DNA of 64,000 nt, from the IMG/VR virus record IMGVR_UViG_3300025930_000141, positions 1 through 64,000 of that record; one strand, 5' to 3'. A model generated the notes under the pieces. The model made no database searches. It saw nothing but the letters and a program-made list of their open reading frames with translations, and was not told the origin of the DNA. The DNA is from a virus. Below, piece by piece: positions 30,040 through 37,300 of this stretch. The position numbers were made by a program, and so were the translations under genes. The number at the start of each line of letters is the position of its first letter. Positions within the stretch are counted from its first letter, which is position 1.

Positions 30040-30681
30040 CCTAATGCTATCAGGCCTTAATCAGCGTAGTTTAGCAGCCCGACATACGCCATGGTCGTAC
30101 CCCTGAGTCACGTAAGGGGTGGGGGCGGTGACAGTCCCCGCGTTTAGTTGCCGGGAGAGGTAGGAGGAAGGTGGAAGGAGGTTAACCCCTCCCGGCAAGT
30201 TTTGTTACCGGCCCATCCCATCGCCACGTACAAGCGTAGGTCAATGGGCCGGTAAGTTAAATAAGGGTAGTGGCTTGCTTAAGACCACCGGAACACGGGC
30301 TAAGCGGCACCCTACCCTACTCCCACGGCACGATAGTTATTGTTTCAAACTACCAGGCATTCCACCCACGGCGGTGTTTTCGCGGATTATTCCATTCGAC
30401 CGTTGCTTCATATCCCCGGCCCTTCGGCTTATCGGGGGTAACTCCACACTCTCGTCTTGACCCTTAAATTCTATTTAGTTAAGTAGTAACCGCGCCGGGG
30501 ATTCGAACCCTGGTCAACTAGTATTGCCAATTCGCGGCATGTATGTGGTAGCAAGTTATCTCGTCTAAACCGAGGGAGCGGGTGCGCGTTGCGTTCGTGA
30601 CCTCGGGGTAGGTTCTCTTATGCTTGCTAATAACGAGGCGGCTCCTACGTTGTCGGGACCTCGTGCTTCCCTGATAGGGAG
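30040..30681 (-). ncRNA. Structured non-coding locus (tmRNA-like or novel RNA)
   Basis: No credible ORF. Transcribed from the promoter at 30682. On the minus strand it holds, in order: a tRNA T-arm (GGGTTCGAATCCC, 30490-30510) closed by CCGCG/CGCGG; a CCCCG/CGGGG hairpin followed by GGGGATATGA, which loosely recalls a tmRNA 5' end; a GGGTAG...CTACCC element; a 12-bp helix TTACCGGCCCAT/ATGGGCCGGTAA; and a 10-bp helix TTGCCGGGAG/CTCCCGGCAA whose loop is filled with CCTCC-type anti-Shine-Dalgarno repeats. A split or permuted tmRNA is possible, but I could not pair acceptor ends or find a resume codon with confidence. Confidence 0.45.
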
Positions 30682-30710
30682 AGTCTAGCACGGCCACAAA
30701 GCCGTGTCAA
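30682..30710 (-). promoter_or_regulatory. Sigma70-type promoter with CACGGC/GCCGTG dyad
   Basis: TTGACA, 17-nt spacer, TAGACT. The spacer is an inverted repeat CACGGC-ttt-...GCCGTG, placed between the boxes like an operator. Drives the structured RNA locus. Confidence 0.75.
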
Positions 30711-30717
30711 CCCCAAT

Positions 30718-31239
30718 TTAACTTCGTTCTGCCAGAGTCTTATTCTCTTCTGTGAATCGCTCTTCCAGGCTGTTAATCTCTTCAACCATCTTTTCCACGT
30801 GTGGACTGCGCAGCAACTTTTGCTGTCGCTCCCAGGCGTTATTAAGATTGTTAAGTGACCTATACAAGTCCATGGTCTGGTCTTCGCCCAGTGGCTCTAG
30901 GTCTTCCATGGTTACCGGCGTTACCTGAGACTTTAGTTCGTCTGGCATGTTTTGATACTGACCCAGGGCAAGGCGATGATAATATGGCATCGCTTTCAAA
31001 CGCTCTTCGGCGGCTTTTTCAGAGGCCATTACCTTTCGTACCGGGTGGAACGTAATGGTAGCAAAAACAATGGCCCACAACAGCGGCACTCCAATCAGCG
31101 TCCAAAAACTAATGGCAACGTACGGAGGAACCAATGAGACGAGCCACCCGATGCCGGTGATTACGGCCAGGGCAATTGTAGAAATGTTTGCCGCATTTGC
31201 GTCCCCGCCCAGCAAATCTCTGATATATCTTTCAATCAT
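30718..31239 (-). CDS. Membrane-anchored paralogue family member 4 (173 aa)
   Basis: Two membrane helices (IALAVITGIGWLVSLVPPY, ISFWTLIGVPLLWAIVFA), then MPYYHRLALGQYQNMPDELKSQVTPVTMEDL and a coiled-coil tail. Similar in plan to the neighbour at 31236 and the gene at 10286. Unknown role; probably cytoplasmic helical domain. Confidence 0.55.
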   Translation of the reverse strand: MIERYIRDLLGGDANAANISTIALAVITGIGWLVSLVPPYVAISFWTLIGVPLLWAIVFATITFHPVRKVMASEKAAEERLKAMPYYHRLALGQYQNMPDELKSQVTPVTMEDLEPLGEDQTMDLYRSLNNLNNAWERQQKLLRSPHVEKMVEEINSLEERFTEENKTLAERS

Positions 31240-31715
31240 GCTAGTTCCTTATTGCTCATTCGGTACTGCTGGATTAGTGTCTCGGCCTCGTCTAGATGCT
31301 GCTGGTGACGGGGCTGACGCAAAATGGCTTCCTGCTTTTGGTACTCGTCCCTGAGGTCCCGAATCTTATCGTGGTACACCCGGACCTCATCCCTAGTAAA
31401 CTCACTAATAACGTCCACGCTCATGGTCGGCAGTTGCCGACGTAGGTCGTCAGGCAGACTCAGGTATGTCTTATATGCTTCTGCCATAAGTATGTCCTCA
31501 TGACGCAACTGCCTAAACGAGTTAGTGCAAAACAGATAGATGATTATTGCCCAGCCAAGTATGGGCAGCAGTGCTACGAACTGCCAAAGCGCCCAAGGAA
31601 AACACAGGATGATGATTTCAACCATAACGGTAAGGATTGTACCCATCGCCATTAAAGGCCCGTCGGGTACGTCATCGAAGTCGTACTCGGCAATCCACTT
31701 AATGTTATTGCTCAT
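31236..31715 (-). CDS. Membrane-anchored paralogue family member 5 (159 aa)
   Basis: Start MSNNIKWIAEYDF at an ATGA junction. Two membrane helices, then LSLPDDLRRQLPTMSVDVISEFTRDEV and helix with RDEYQKQEAILRQPRHQQHL; member 4 has the equivalent PDELKSQVTPVTMEDL and LLRSPHVEKM. Tandem duplicate. Confidence 0.6.
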   Translation of the reverse strand: MSNNIKWIAEYDFDDVPDGPLMAMGTILTVMVEIIILCFPWALWQFVALLPILGWAIIIYLFCTNSFRQLRHEDILMAEAYKTYLSLPDDLRRQLPTMSVDVISEFTRDEVRVYHDKIRDLRDEYQKQEAILRQPRHQQHLDEAETLIQQYRMSNKELA

Positions 31716-32254
31716 GGTGTCCATAATCCAAACAGTGAGTCGGGCTCGCCATTGCTGAACGCGCCTCCATAAAAGGTTTCTTCTCGCACCCCGAATCCGT
31801 GATAAGTCAGCCACGTGGGCTGAATTGCCACGACGTGCGTCGGGTCCATGCCTAGCACGTCAGTAGTGCGAGGATTGGGGGTGGAGATAACCACCCCTTG
31901 GGTAGCCTTGTGCTTCATTTGCTGTAAAAGGAATTCCCAACGTGTTAGGTGCTCTAGCAGTTCAAGGGCAACAAACCAGTGGGCCTCACGGGGAGGCGTC
32001 CAGTAGTTAAGGTCCGTTCCGTCGATACCGCCGTCAACCGGAATATACCGGCCACGCCAGCCGTACTCGGCCCGCAGGGTATAGTCGAATTCCGTCATAC
32101 CGGCACCCACGTCGAAAATGGTCATGGAGTCGTCCAGTCCATTTAGGTACATTGTGTCGATAGCGTGCCGGTAGCGAACGGCGCGGTATTCATACTTACC
32201 GCTGCGCTCGTCCATGTAGTTATCGCAATTCTGAATCGTCGGCGTCCAAGTCAT
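31712..32254 (-). CDS. SAM-dependent methyltransferase-like (180 aa)
   Basis: MTIFDVGAGMTEFD is motif I (D-x-G-x-G) of class I methyltransferases; YIPVDGGIDGTDLN fits motif II, HWFVALELLEHL the motif IV region (E-x-L-E-H as in small-molecule enzymes), and VVISTPNP motif V. Substrate unknown: sugar, lipid or metabolite more likely than DNA, as no DPPY/PC is seen. Confidence 0.75.
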   Translation of the reverse strand: MTWTPTIQNCDNYMDERSGKYEYRAVRYRHAIDTMYLNGLDDSMTIFDVGAGMTEFDYTLRAEYGWRGRYIPVDGGIDGTDLNYWTPPREAHWFVALELLEHLTRWEFLLQQMKHKATQGVVISTPNPRTTDVLGMDPTHVVAIQPTWLTYHGFGVREETFYGGAFSNGEPDSLFGLWTP

Positions 32255-32520
32255 CAGTAACCATATTCCGAAAGGTGATTACTGTAGCGACGCCACTCGG
32301 CCTCGTAAGCCCGAGTCTCGCGCTCGTACTCCCAGATTTCCCGCTCAATGTCTTCCCAGCGCATACCCTCAAAATCAGGGTCGGGCTCGGTATCGGGGTC
32401 GGGGGCATCTGCAAAGCGAGAATCCTCGCCGAACGCCGCCATGTGACCGGCCATGGTATATGCCTCAATAGCATGGCTGGCGTCGCCAGCGTCACTACCA
32501 TCTACCTCGTAATACATCAT
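32254..32520 (-). CDS. Hypothetical acidic protein (88 aa)
   Basis: Acidic with DAPDPDTEPDPDFEG and a helical end EREIWEYERETRAYEAEW. Contacts the methyltransferase start by ATG/TAA. Unknown. Confidence 0.55.
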   Translation of the reverse strand: MMYYEVDGSDAGDASHAIEAYTMAGHMAAFGEDSRFADAPDPDTEPDPDFEGMRWEDIEREIWEYERETRAYEAEWRRYSNHLSEYGY

Positions 32521-32525
32521 TCCTC

Positions 32526-32660
32526 CTAGTAACTGTGACAGTCAAAGCAGCCAGCGGACTTGCCGCAGGACTCGCACTTACCATAACTCATGGAAAACCA
32601 GCCAAGAATCTGACAAATCTTGCACTTGGTCTTCTCGTGGCAGGGTTCACAAACAAACAT
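32526..32660 (-). CDS. Double zinc-knuckle small protein (44 aa)
   Basis: MFVCEPCHEKTKCKICQILG ... CESCGKSAGCFDCH: ten Cys in 44 residues, arranged as two or three CxxC pairs. Almost certainly metal-binding. First gene after the promoter at 32685. Confidence 0.6.
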   Translation of the reverse strand: MFVCEPCHEKTKCKICQILGWFSMSYGKCESCGKSAGCFDCHSY

Positions 32661-32684
32661 GACCGTCTCCTAACTTGTGCCTAC

Positions 32685-32713
32685 AGCCTACACGACTCAG
32701 GACTGCCTGTCAA
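32685..32713 (-). promoter_or_regulatory. Sigma70-type promoter
   Basis: TTGACA, 17-nt spacer, TAGGCT; overlaps the stop region of the nicotinamidase gene and drives the genes below. Confidence 0.65.
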
Positions 32714-33296
32714 GAGTGACTTTTGCCCTCTTGACCTCGCGCATCATGGCTGCCGTAGCCTCGTCTCCACCAACGCTTACCACGTATCCAGGCAGAACGT
32801 TAACGTCGTATCCAAACCGTACCGCGTCGAGCGCGGTAGCCTTAACGCAGTGGTCACCGGCAATGCCCACAATGTCTACCCGGTCTACGCCATGGGCTAA
32901 CAGGTATTCATCTAAATCTGTCCCGTCCATGTTATAGCCCTGGAAGCCCGAATAGTCTGGCTTACCCTGGCCCTTGCGGAAAACGTGATGAGCGTCAAAC
33001 GGCAGACTAGCATTAAGCAGGGCTGGGTGCAATTGGGCACCCTCGGTACCGCCGACACAGTGCACCGGCCAGGTGCTTACAAAGTCTGGCTCGTTGGTTA
33101 CCGCAAAGTGTCCACCGTTGGTGTCGGGCAGAGCATTGTGGTAATCCTTGGTGAACAGTACAAAGTCGTAGTCACGATGATTGCGGGTAACATAATCAGC
33201 AATTGCATTCGCAATCCGGTCACCGCCCTTGACTGCCAGGGCACCGCCCTCGGTAAAGTCGTTTTGTACGTCAACGATAATCAGTGCGTTAGTCAT
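32697..33296 (-). CDS. pncA: Nicotinamidase/isochorismatase-family hydrolase (199 aa)
   Basis: IIVDVQNDFTEGGALAV with the catalytic Asp, HVFRKGQ with the Lys, and VGIAGDHCVKATALDA with the nucleophilic Cys: the full triad. HFAVTNEPDF...WPVHCVGGTEGAQLHP is the PncA-type metal/substrate segment. Predicted to convert nicotinamide to nicotinate in the cytoplasm, feeding NAD resynthesis. Part of a cluster with nadR-like, pnuC and macro-domain genes. Confidence 0.88.
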   Translation of the reverse strand: MTNALIIVDVQNDFTEGGALAVKGGDRIANAIADYVTRNHRDYDFVLFTKDYHNALPDTNGGHFAVTNEPDFVSTWPVHCVGGTEGAQLHPALLNASLPFDAHHVFRKGQGKPDYSGFQGYNMDGTDLDEYLLAHGVDRVDIVGIAGDHCVKATALDAVRFGYDVNVLPGYVVSVGGDEATAAMMREVKRAKVTLDRQS

Positions 33297-33474
33297 ATGT
33301 TTCCCACCTAATTACAATCATTGGTTCCTGATGCTCATTGGGGCCATAACCAACCCACTCTGAGCCTATCTCGATATTAACTGTTGAACCGGGCGGCACC
33401 GAGTTGACAGCCGCCTTTAAGTCTTCGAAGTCTGAGCCGGTACGGACCTCAATTTCATGCGTTGTCTTAATCAT
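33289..33474 (-). CDS. Hypothetical small protein (61 aa)
   Basis: Start MIKTTHEIEVRTGSD overlapping the upstream stop. Alpha/beta; ends VIRWETYD. In the NAD cluster but with no recognised domain. Confidence 0.5.
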   Translation of the reverse strand: MIKTTHEIEVRTGSDFEDLKAAVNSVPPGSTVNIEIGSEWVGYGPNEHQEPMIVIRWETYD

Positions 33475-33650
33475 CAGAACACCTGTCTCCACCTAGGCGT
33501 CATCCCTGTCACCGCGTCGGCTCTGATTTCTACAATCTCAAACAGGAGGCCGCACTGACACTCCCACACGCTGCCGAGACCTATTGCGTTGTTCAGGTTG
33601 CCTCTTGGATAATCGTGTGCGTGCGGAGGCTTAACATCTTTCCAAGGCAT
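33474..33650 (-). CDS. Hypothetical Cys-containing protein (58 aa)
   Basis: MPWKDVKPPHAHDYPRGN, then WECQCGLLFEI, a half zinc-ribbon. ATG overlaps the end of the nadR-like gene. Confidence 0.5.
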   Translation of the reverse strand: MPWKDVKPPHAHDYPRGNLNNAIGLGSVWECQCGLLFEIVEIRADAVTGMTPRWRQVF

Positions 33651-34684
33651 CAGAAACCATTCCTATCATACTCTAGTAACATAGTGTGCTTTCGTGCCGC
33701 TTGCCGACTGGCACCCAGGGCGACCTGTAGTCGCTCATTATGGTTGCTTGGGTCAATGAGACGGTACTTAAGTCCGTACCGCTCGGCTACGTCAACCCAG
33801 TATTCGTCCGGCGACTCCCGGTGGTCACCGCCATAACGCAGCGGGTCCCGCTCAAAGTCAATATTCGACTTGGTAATGACATAAAGGTCGCTCTTTAGTT
33901 CCTCGGCGTCCTTTAGCAGTCCTTGCGGGACCGGGCCTAAAGCCTCACGCCAGTGTGGCTGTTCCCAATAACCAATAGTCGAATACAGGTCGGTGTCTTG
34001 GACCAGGAACGGCTTACCAGTAAAGAACTCCATGTGCCGCTGCGCGGCAGCCTGACCTCGCCAGATAGCCGTCATTGACGCAACAGTAATCTCGGGACCA
34101 ACTGTTTCCAGATAAGGACGTGCCCACTCGTACAGCCAGTGGCCGGGTAGGAATTCAGCCATATCCTGAGACAGCGTTGTCTTACCCGTGGACTCTGCAC
34201 CAAATACGGTAACCTTCGTGCGCATGCGGCCTTGGAACTCTGGAATCATCATATCAAAGTTCGCTAGCGTGTGCTCGCGCACATCGGTCGCCTTGGTGTA
34301 AAGCAGTTCACGGCCAGGGTCGTATGGAATGAATACCCCGCCCAGCAGTTCGGCCAACTTTTGTCCGTACGGCTCACTGGACACGAATGTGTCATTAGGC
34401 TGTGCGCCGTGCTCGCGGAGGATGGACTGCCAAATTGTCCAGAACCCCTCAGTGTCCGGGTCCTGTGGCAGTTCCTTGTGGTAGTTACGCAGTTCTACGT
34501 CGTAGAGGCGGTCGTGCTTGATAGCCTCAAACATCGAGAAGTACCGCTCGTAGCGCATCGGCTCAGACGGTTGTGTGCAAAGCAGGACCACCGTGTGCTG
34601 GCCGAGCGAAGCCGCAAACCTTACTAGGTTCAGGTGGCCTCGGGTCGGCGGCATAGCCGTCATTAATACGAATGTGGTGGTCAT
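33650..34684 (-). CDS. nadR: NadR-like NMN adenylyltransferase / ribosylnicotinamide kinase (344 aa)
   Basis: N-terminal half: LMTAMPPTRGHLNLVRFA, the nucleotidyltransferase (H/T)xGH motif, and FVSSEPYGQKLAELLG, both typical of the NMNAT domain. C-terminal half: VTVFGAESTGKTTLSQDM, a Walker A P-loop, with VQDTDLYSTIGYW, as in the nicotinamide riboside kinase domain of NadR. No N-terminal HTH repressor domain. Together the domains turn nicotinamide riboside into NMN and then NAD. Overlaps pnuC by ATGA, so uptake and phosphorylation are cotranslated. Confidence 0.9.
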   Translation of the reverse strand: MTTTFVLMTAMPPTRGHLNLVRFAASLGQHTVVLLCTQPSEPMRYERYFSMFEAIKHDRLYDVELRNYHKELPQDPDTEGFWTIWQSILREHGAQPNDTFVSSEPYGQKLAELLGGVFIPYDPGRELLYTKATDVREHTLANFDMMIPEFQGRMRTKVTVFGAESTGKTTLSQDMAEFLPGHWLYEWARPYLETVGPEITVASMTAIWRGQAAAQRHMEFFTGKPFLVQDTDLYSTIGYWEQPHWREALGPVPQGLLKDAEELKSDLYVITKSNIDFERDPLRYGGDHRESPDEYWVDVAERYGLKYRLIDPSNHNERLQVALGASRQAARKHTMLLEYDRNGF

Positions 34685-35394
34685 GCTGCTAACACCGCTT
34701 CCTGTGCTGGTTGCTTAACTTCATTGTCCATACCGCGCTTCCATGCGTACCAACCCCAGGCTGTGTTAGCGAGGAAGAATACGTACTGGAATGCTACCAG
34801 GAACAAACCGGCAGTGAAGTACGTGTAAATTGCAAACACGTTTACCAGCCCCCAGATGCCCCAGTTTTCCAACTTCTTGTTATCGAGCATGAACTGTGCC
34901 AAAATGGTACCGGCGAAGATTACCGAGTCCGTCCACGCCAGATGACCTCCGAGGGCGGTGGAAATTGCGACGATGACGAGGTAGCCCGCGAGTGCGACCG
35001 CAATTGATGCGGCCCACGAGGGGGCCGACATGCGGGTGACAGGCCGTGTGTCGGCATCTGACTTCCATCGAATCCAACCGTACACGAGATACACGGTGAG
35101 GAATGCGTTAATGCCTGTTGATGCAAACAGCCCGAACTGGTAAAACAGCAGGCAGTAGGCGGCTGTCGAGACAGCGCCAATCGGGTAATTGATTCTACGC
35201 TCCATAACACACAGAAACGTGCAGGAGTAGGAGGTGAATACAGCAAAAGCCTCAAGCCACGACAGGGTGGTAATCCAACCGACTGCCAGGCCAAGGCCAT
35301 AGGAGAGCGCCGTGAGCGCCAATCCAATAACTACAGATTGAGCAATGTTTGTCATTGCGCCATGCTCACGACGCGGAATTGTAATAAATGACAT
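34681..35394 (-). CDS. pnuC: PnuC-family nicotinamide riboside transporter (237 aa)
   Basis: Seven or so hydrophobic helices with the family's W-rich signatures (NYPIGAVSTAAYCLLFYQFGL, GWIRWKSD, NWGIWGLVNVFAIYTYF, NTAWGWYAWKRG). PnuC moves nicotinamide riboside across the inner membrane by facilitated diffusion, trapped by phosphorylation by NadR. Phages such as T4 relatives also carry pnuC/nadV pairs. First gene of the operon from the promoter at 35479. Confidence 0.92.
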   Translation of the reverse strand: MSFITIPRREHGAMTNIAQSVVIGLALTALSYGLGLAVGWITTLSWLEAFAVFTSYSCTFLCVMERRINYPIGAVSTAAYCLLFYQFGLFASTGINAFLTVYLVYGWIRWKSDADTRPVTRMSAPSWAASIAVALAGYLVIVAISTALGGHLAWTDSVIFAGTILAQFMLDNKKLENWGIWGLVNVFAIYTYFTAGLFLVAFQYVFFLANTAWGWYAWKRGMDNEVKQPAQEAVLAA

Positions 35395-35478
35395 TTGTTT
35401 TCATCCCTTTCAATTGTAGGGCCAAGCCGTCATGTCAACGCTTGAATAAGCCCTACGGGTCTTTTAACTTGTACCTAC

Positions 35479-35507
35479 ACTATAGCACGGCTATCGCCGT
35501 GTGTCAA
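35479..35507 (-). promoter_or_regulatory. Sigma70-type promoter with CACGGC/GCCGTG dyad (NAD operon)
   Basis: TTGACA, 17-nt spacer, TATAGT. The spacer is CACGGC-gata-GCCGTG, the same operator-like dyad as at 30682. It stands between the macro-domain unit and pnuC. Confidence 0.8.
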
Positions 35508-35872
35508 GGTAGACTTATTGGTACATTTATGGTGCCTGTGGTTATGCTTGTACCGGTCCCAATGGAGTACGGGCCGGTACTAATAACGTAGCCGCCGTTT
35601 TGACGCTTTGGCTTACGCTTTTTCTTCACACCAGACTTTGTACCCTTAGGCATGGTCCACTCAAAGTATACCGAGCCGTCCGGGTGGGTGTGCTGGGTAC
35701 GGCGGTAATGTGCTCTCACCGTCTTGGGGGCAACGGTAGGATAAGTGCCGTCTGTATTCCAGTCATACATATGTAATTCGTCAGCCAGCGTCTCTGTTAC
35801 CACCATTGTCTCGGTGGGGTCGAGGTCGAGAACCTTGCCGTCCTGCGGACCTCGATAAAGCCTAACCTTCAT
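35504..35872 (-). CDS. Hypothetical basic protein (122 aa)
   Basis: Start MKVRLYRGPQDGKVLDLD, overlapping the macro-domain gene. Beta N-terminus, a basic linker (SGVKKKRKPKRQNGG) and a Thr/Ser/Gly tail. Its final codons hold the NAD-operon -35 box. Similar 'YRGPQDG' proteins are common in actinophages; function unknown. Confidence 0.55.
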   Translation of the reverse strand: MKVRLYRGPQDGKVLDLDPTETMVVTETLADELHMYDWNTDGTYPTVAPKTVRAHYRRTQHTHPDGSVYFEWTMPKGTKSGVKKKRKPKRQNGGYVISTGPYSIGTGTSITTGTINVPISLP

Positions 35873-36311
35873 AATGCCAAACCTCAAACTCAAACTCGGG
35901 GTAAATAGCCTCAGCGGCTAGTAATAGTTGCTCTACCTTCGGCCATTCCAGGCCCCCGATGCCTGAGCCGATTTCAGGAATTGCAATGGTGGTTCCCCAC
36001 GCTTTTTCGGTAGGAGAGTAGAACCTAAAAAAGTCCATGACTGACGCAAAAACCCATTCATACCGGGCATTTGCTCCGGGATTGTCCTGGGTATAAAGAT
36101 TAAGGATTACTACGCCACGGTCAGGCACCCCAGTAAACTCACCGGGCACCGCAAGACCAACGTCGCACACATGCTTATAAAACTTGAAGTTGGCGGGGAA
36201 CTTTTCCTTGATAGTCTTCGCTACCCCGGCCCCCATGACACCTTTGATGTTGGCTCCGTGAGCAATAATCTTTGCGTCTGTTGTAAACAGGTCACCATTA
36301 CGGTGCTGCAT
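35862..36311 (-). CDS. Macro-domain ADP-ribose-binding protein (149 aa)
   Basis: Start MQHRNGDLFTTDAKIIAHGAN. Signature motifs: the N-terminal A-H-G-A-N strand, GVMGAGVAKTI, and IPEIGSGIGGLEW that binds the distal ribose/phosphate loop. Most like the ALC1/Poa1p-type or phage ADP-ribose-1''-phosphate phosphatases. It may remove ADP-ribose from targets or process ADP-ribose made by host NAD-cleaving defence. Next to the NAD-salvage operon. Confidence 0.9.
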   Translation of the reverse strand: MQHRNGDLFTTDAKIIAHGANIKGVMGAGVAKTIKEKFPANFKFYKHVCDVGLAVPGEFTGVPDRGVVILNLYTQDNPGANARYEWVFASVMDFFRFYSPTEKAWGTTIAIPEIGSGIGGLEWPKVEQLLLAAEAIYPEFEFEVWHYEG

Positions 36312-36346
36312 GTTAATTTCCAATCTGTTGACGGAACTTATGTTGC

Positions 36347-36419
36347 TCCCCGACTAGGATTCGAACCTAGAACTCACTGGTTAACGGCCAGTCACTCTGC
36401 CTGATTGAGTTACCGGGGA
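36347..36419 (-). tRNA. tRNA-Asn(GTT), C33
   Basis: Anticodon arm ACTGG-CCGTTAA-CCAGT, T-arm CTAGG-TTCGAAT-CCTAG. C at position 33. Confidence 0.88.
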
Positions 36420-36428
36420 ATGCATTTG

Positions 36429-36501
36429 CCGAGCATGTTTGTGTTAATCGAAATGCGGACAGGTCTTGCACATGGTTGATAAACGACCAACGTCGGCTCG
36501 G
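36429..36501 (-). ncRNA. Y-RNA-like element YH
   Basis: Closing helix CCGAGC/GCTCGG; internal loop with 5' CGAC and 3' ACAAACAT; second helix GTTGGTCG/CGATTAAC (all 8 pair, two G-U); then TTTATC. 73 nt, between tRNA-Gln and tRNA-Asn. Belongs to the YA-YH family by fold and loop sequence. It also overlaps a 28-codon frame after tRNA-Gln that I regard as non-coding. Confidence 0.6.
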
Positions 36502-36536
36502 ACTTGTTTTGTTGTATTTATACTGCCCATATCAGC

Positions 36537-36608
36537 AACCCCATTAGGATTCGAACCTAAACCATCTAGAACCAAAATCTAGCGTCCTGCCAATTAGACC
36601 ATGGGGTT
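36537..36608 (-). tRNA. tRNA-Gln(TTG)
   Basis: AACCCCAT/ATGGGGTT acceptor, anticodon arm CTAGA-TTTTGGT-TCTAG, T-arm with TTCGAAT. Confidence 0.9.
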
Positions 36609-36783
36609 GGGTTGCCGTCTTTCCGGCTGTCAGGCTTCCTGGGCCAGTGCCTTATATTTGTATACCGGTTATGACCGTGGCCGGTTGCAGCATCACCACT
36701 CGCATCCCACCCGTTTGTTGCAGGTTTTACTCTTAAGCGATACCCGCTCACCGGCCAAAGCCTTGTCCGTGTGCTGCGTGACC
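36609..36783 (-). other. Structured leader between promoter and tRNA-Gln
   Basis: No ORF of note. GGCCGGT and ACCGGCC (7 bp, long range) close most of it. Could be a leader cut off by RNase P or an independent small RNA. Confidence 0.35.
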
Positions 36784-36813
36784 ATTGTACACCGGGTGTA
36801 CCGGCCCTGTCAA
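36784..36813 (-). promoter_or_regulatory. Sigma70-type promoter for tRNA-Gln/YH/tRNA-Asn
   Basis: TTGACA, 18-nt spacer, TACAAT, minus strand. Confidence 0.75.
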
Positions 36814-36815
36814 CC

Positions 36816-37142
36816 TCAGATGTTTCTGACCTCACATGGGTCAGAGTCACCCGGACACCATAACTTTAAACCGTCAGCGCGCCATACGCCGGACACGGGC
36901 TTATAGTCTACCTCGGCATATCCGACCGGAGTCAGATAACGGTAAATCAGTGTGTTGTCGGCAGGGCGTAGGTCCAACCACAAGACACCAATACAGCCGC
37001 AAACGGTATTGACCTTAGCACGGGTCATGCCACCCTTAACGCTTACCCACTCGGCGTGGGTCATCATCTGTGGGTCCTTGGCCTGAGCCGGTGCGGGTAA
37101 CAGAACAAACAATGCGGCCAAAGCCGCTACAATCTTTTTCAA
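36816..37142 (-). CDS. Secreted small protein (108 aa)
   Basis: Signal peptide MKKIVAALAALFVLLPAPAQA. Mature part: MTHAEWVSVKGGMTRAKVNTVCGCIGVLW, which recalls the alpha-beta start of BLIP/BamE-like (SmpA) domains with 'G-M-T-x-x-x-V'; four Cys in CGC and WCPGDSDPC. Secreted or outer-face protein; a protein-binding role is plausible. A related secreted gene with similar WC-x-D-x-x-C ending lies at 42758. Confidence 0.55.
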   Translation of the reverse strand: MKKIVAALAALFVLLPAPAQAKDPQMMTHAEWVSVKGGMTRAKVNTVCGCIGVLWLDLRPADNTLIYRYLTPVGYAEVDYKPVSGVWRADGLKLWCPGDSDPCEVRNI

Positions 37143-37300
37143 CTTAATCCTTCTCGATAGTACGAAGCCACATCAAACTGCTGTGACCACGTTAGTGGGT
37201 AACCGGTCCAATTGAATGAATCATATACCTGGCCGTCTACGAATACTCTGTAAAGGTACCGGCGCGGGTACAGTTTAATCTCGTCCAGGTATATATCCAC
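37139..37300 (-). CDS. Hypothetical small beta protein (53 aa)
   Basis: GTG start chosen because GGAGGACGAAG precedes it; the longer frame would overlap the upstream gene fully. Reads MDIYLDEIKLYPRRYLYRVF; beta-rich. ATGA-type overlap with the secreted gene. Confidence 0.5.
   Translation of the reverse strand: MDIYLDEIKLYPRRYLYRVFVDGQVYDSFNWTGYPLTWSQQFDVASYYREGLS

Noticed and set aside
30040-30075. Tag-like peptide ending NYAD followed by stop (AACTACGCTGATTAA)
   Set aside because: The similarity to the E. coli tmRNA tag is short and lacks the pseudoknot context; likely coincidence.
30040-30681. A firm tmRNA call
   Set aside because: I could not pair 5' and 3' acceptor strands or find TTCGAC followed by a convincing tag ending in Ala-Ala; kept only as a hypothesis.
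36444-36530. 28-aa ORF MGSINTTKQVRADVG behind tRNA-Gln, a tenth case of tRNA punctuation
   Set aside because: The same bases form Y-like element YH with two covarying helices, which explains the region better; not counted.
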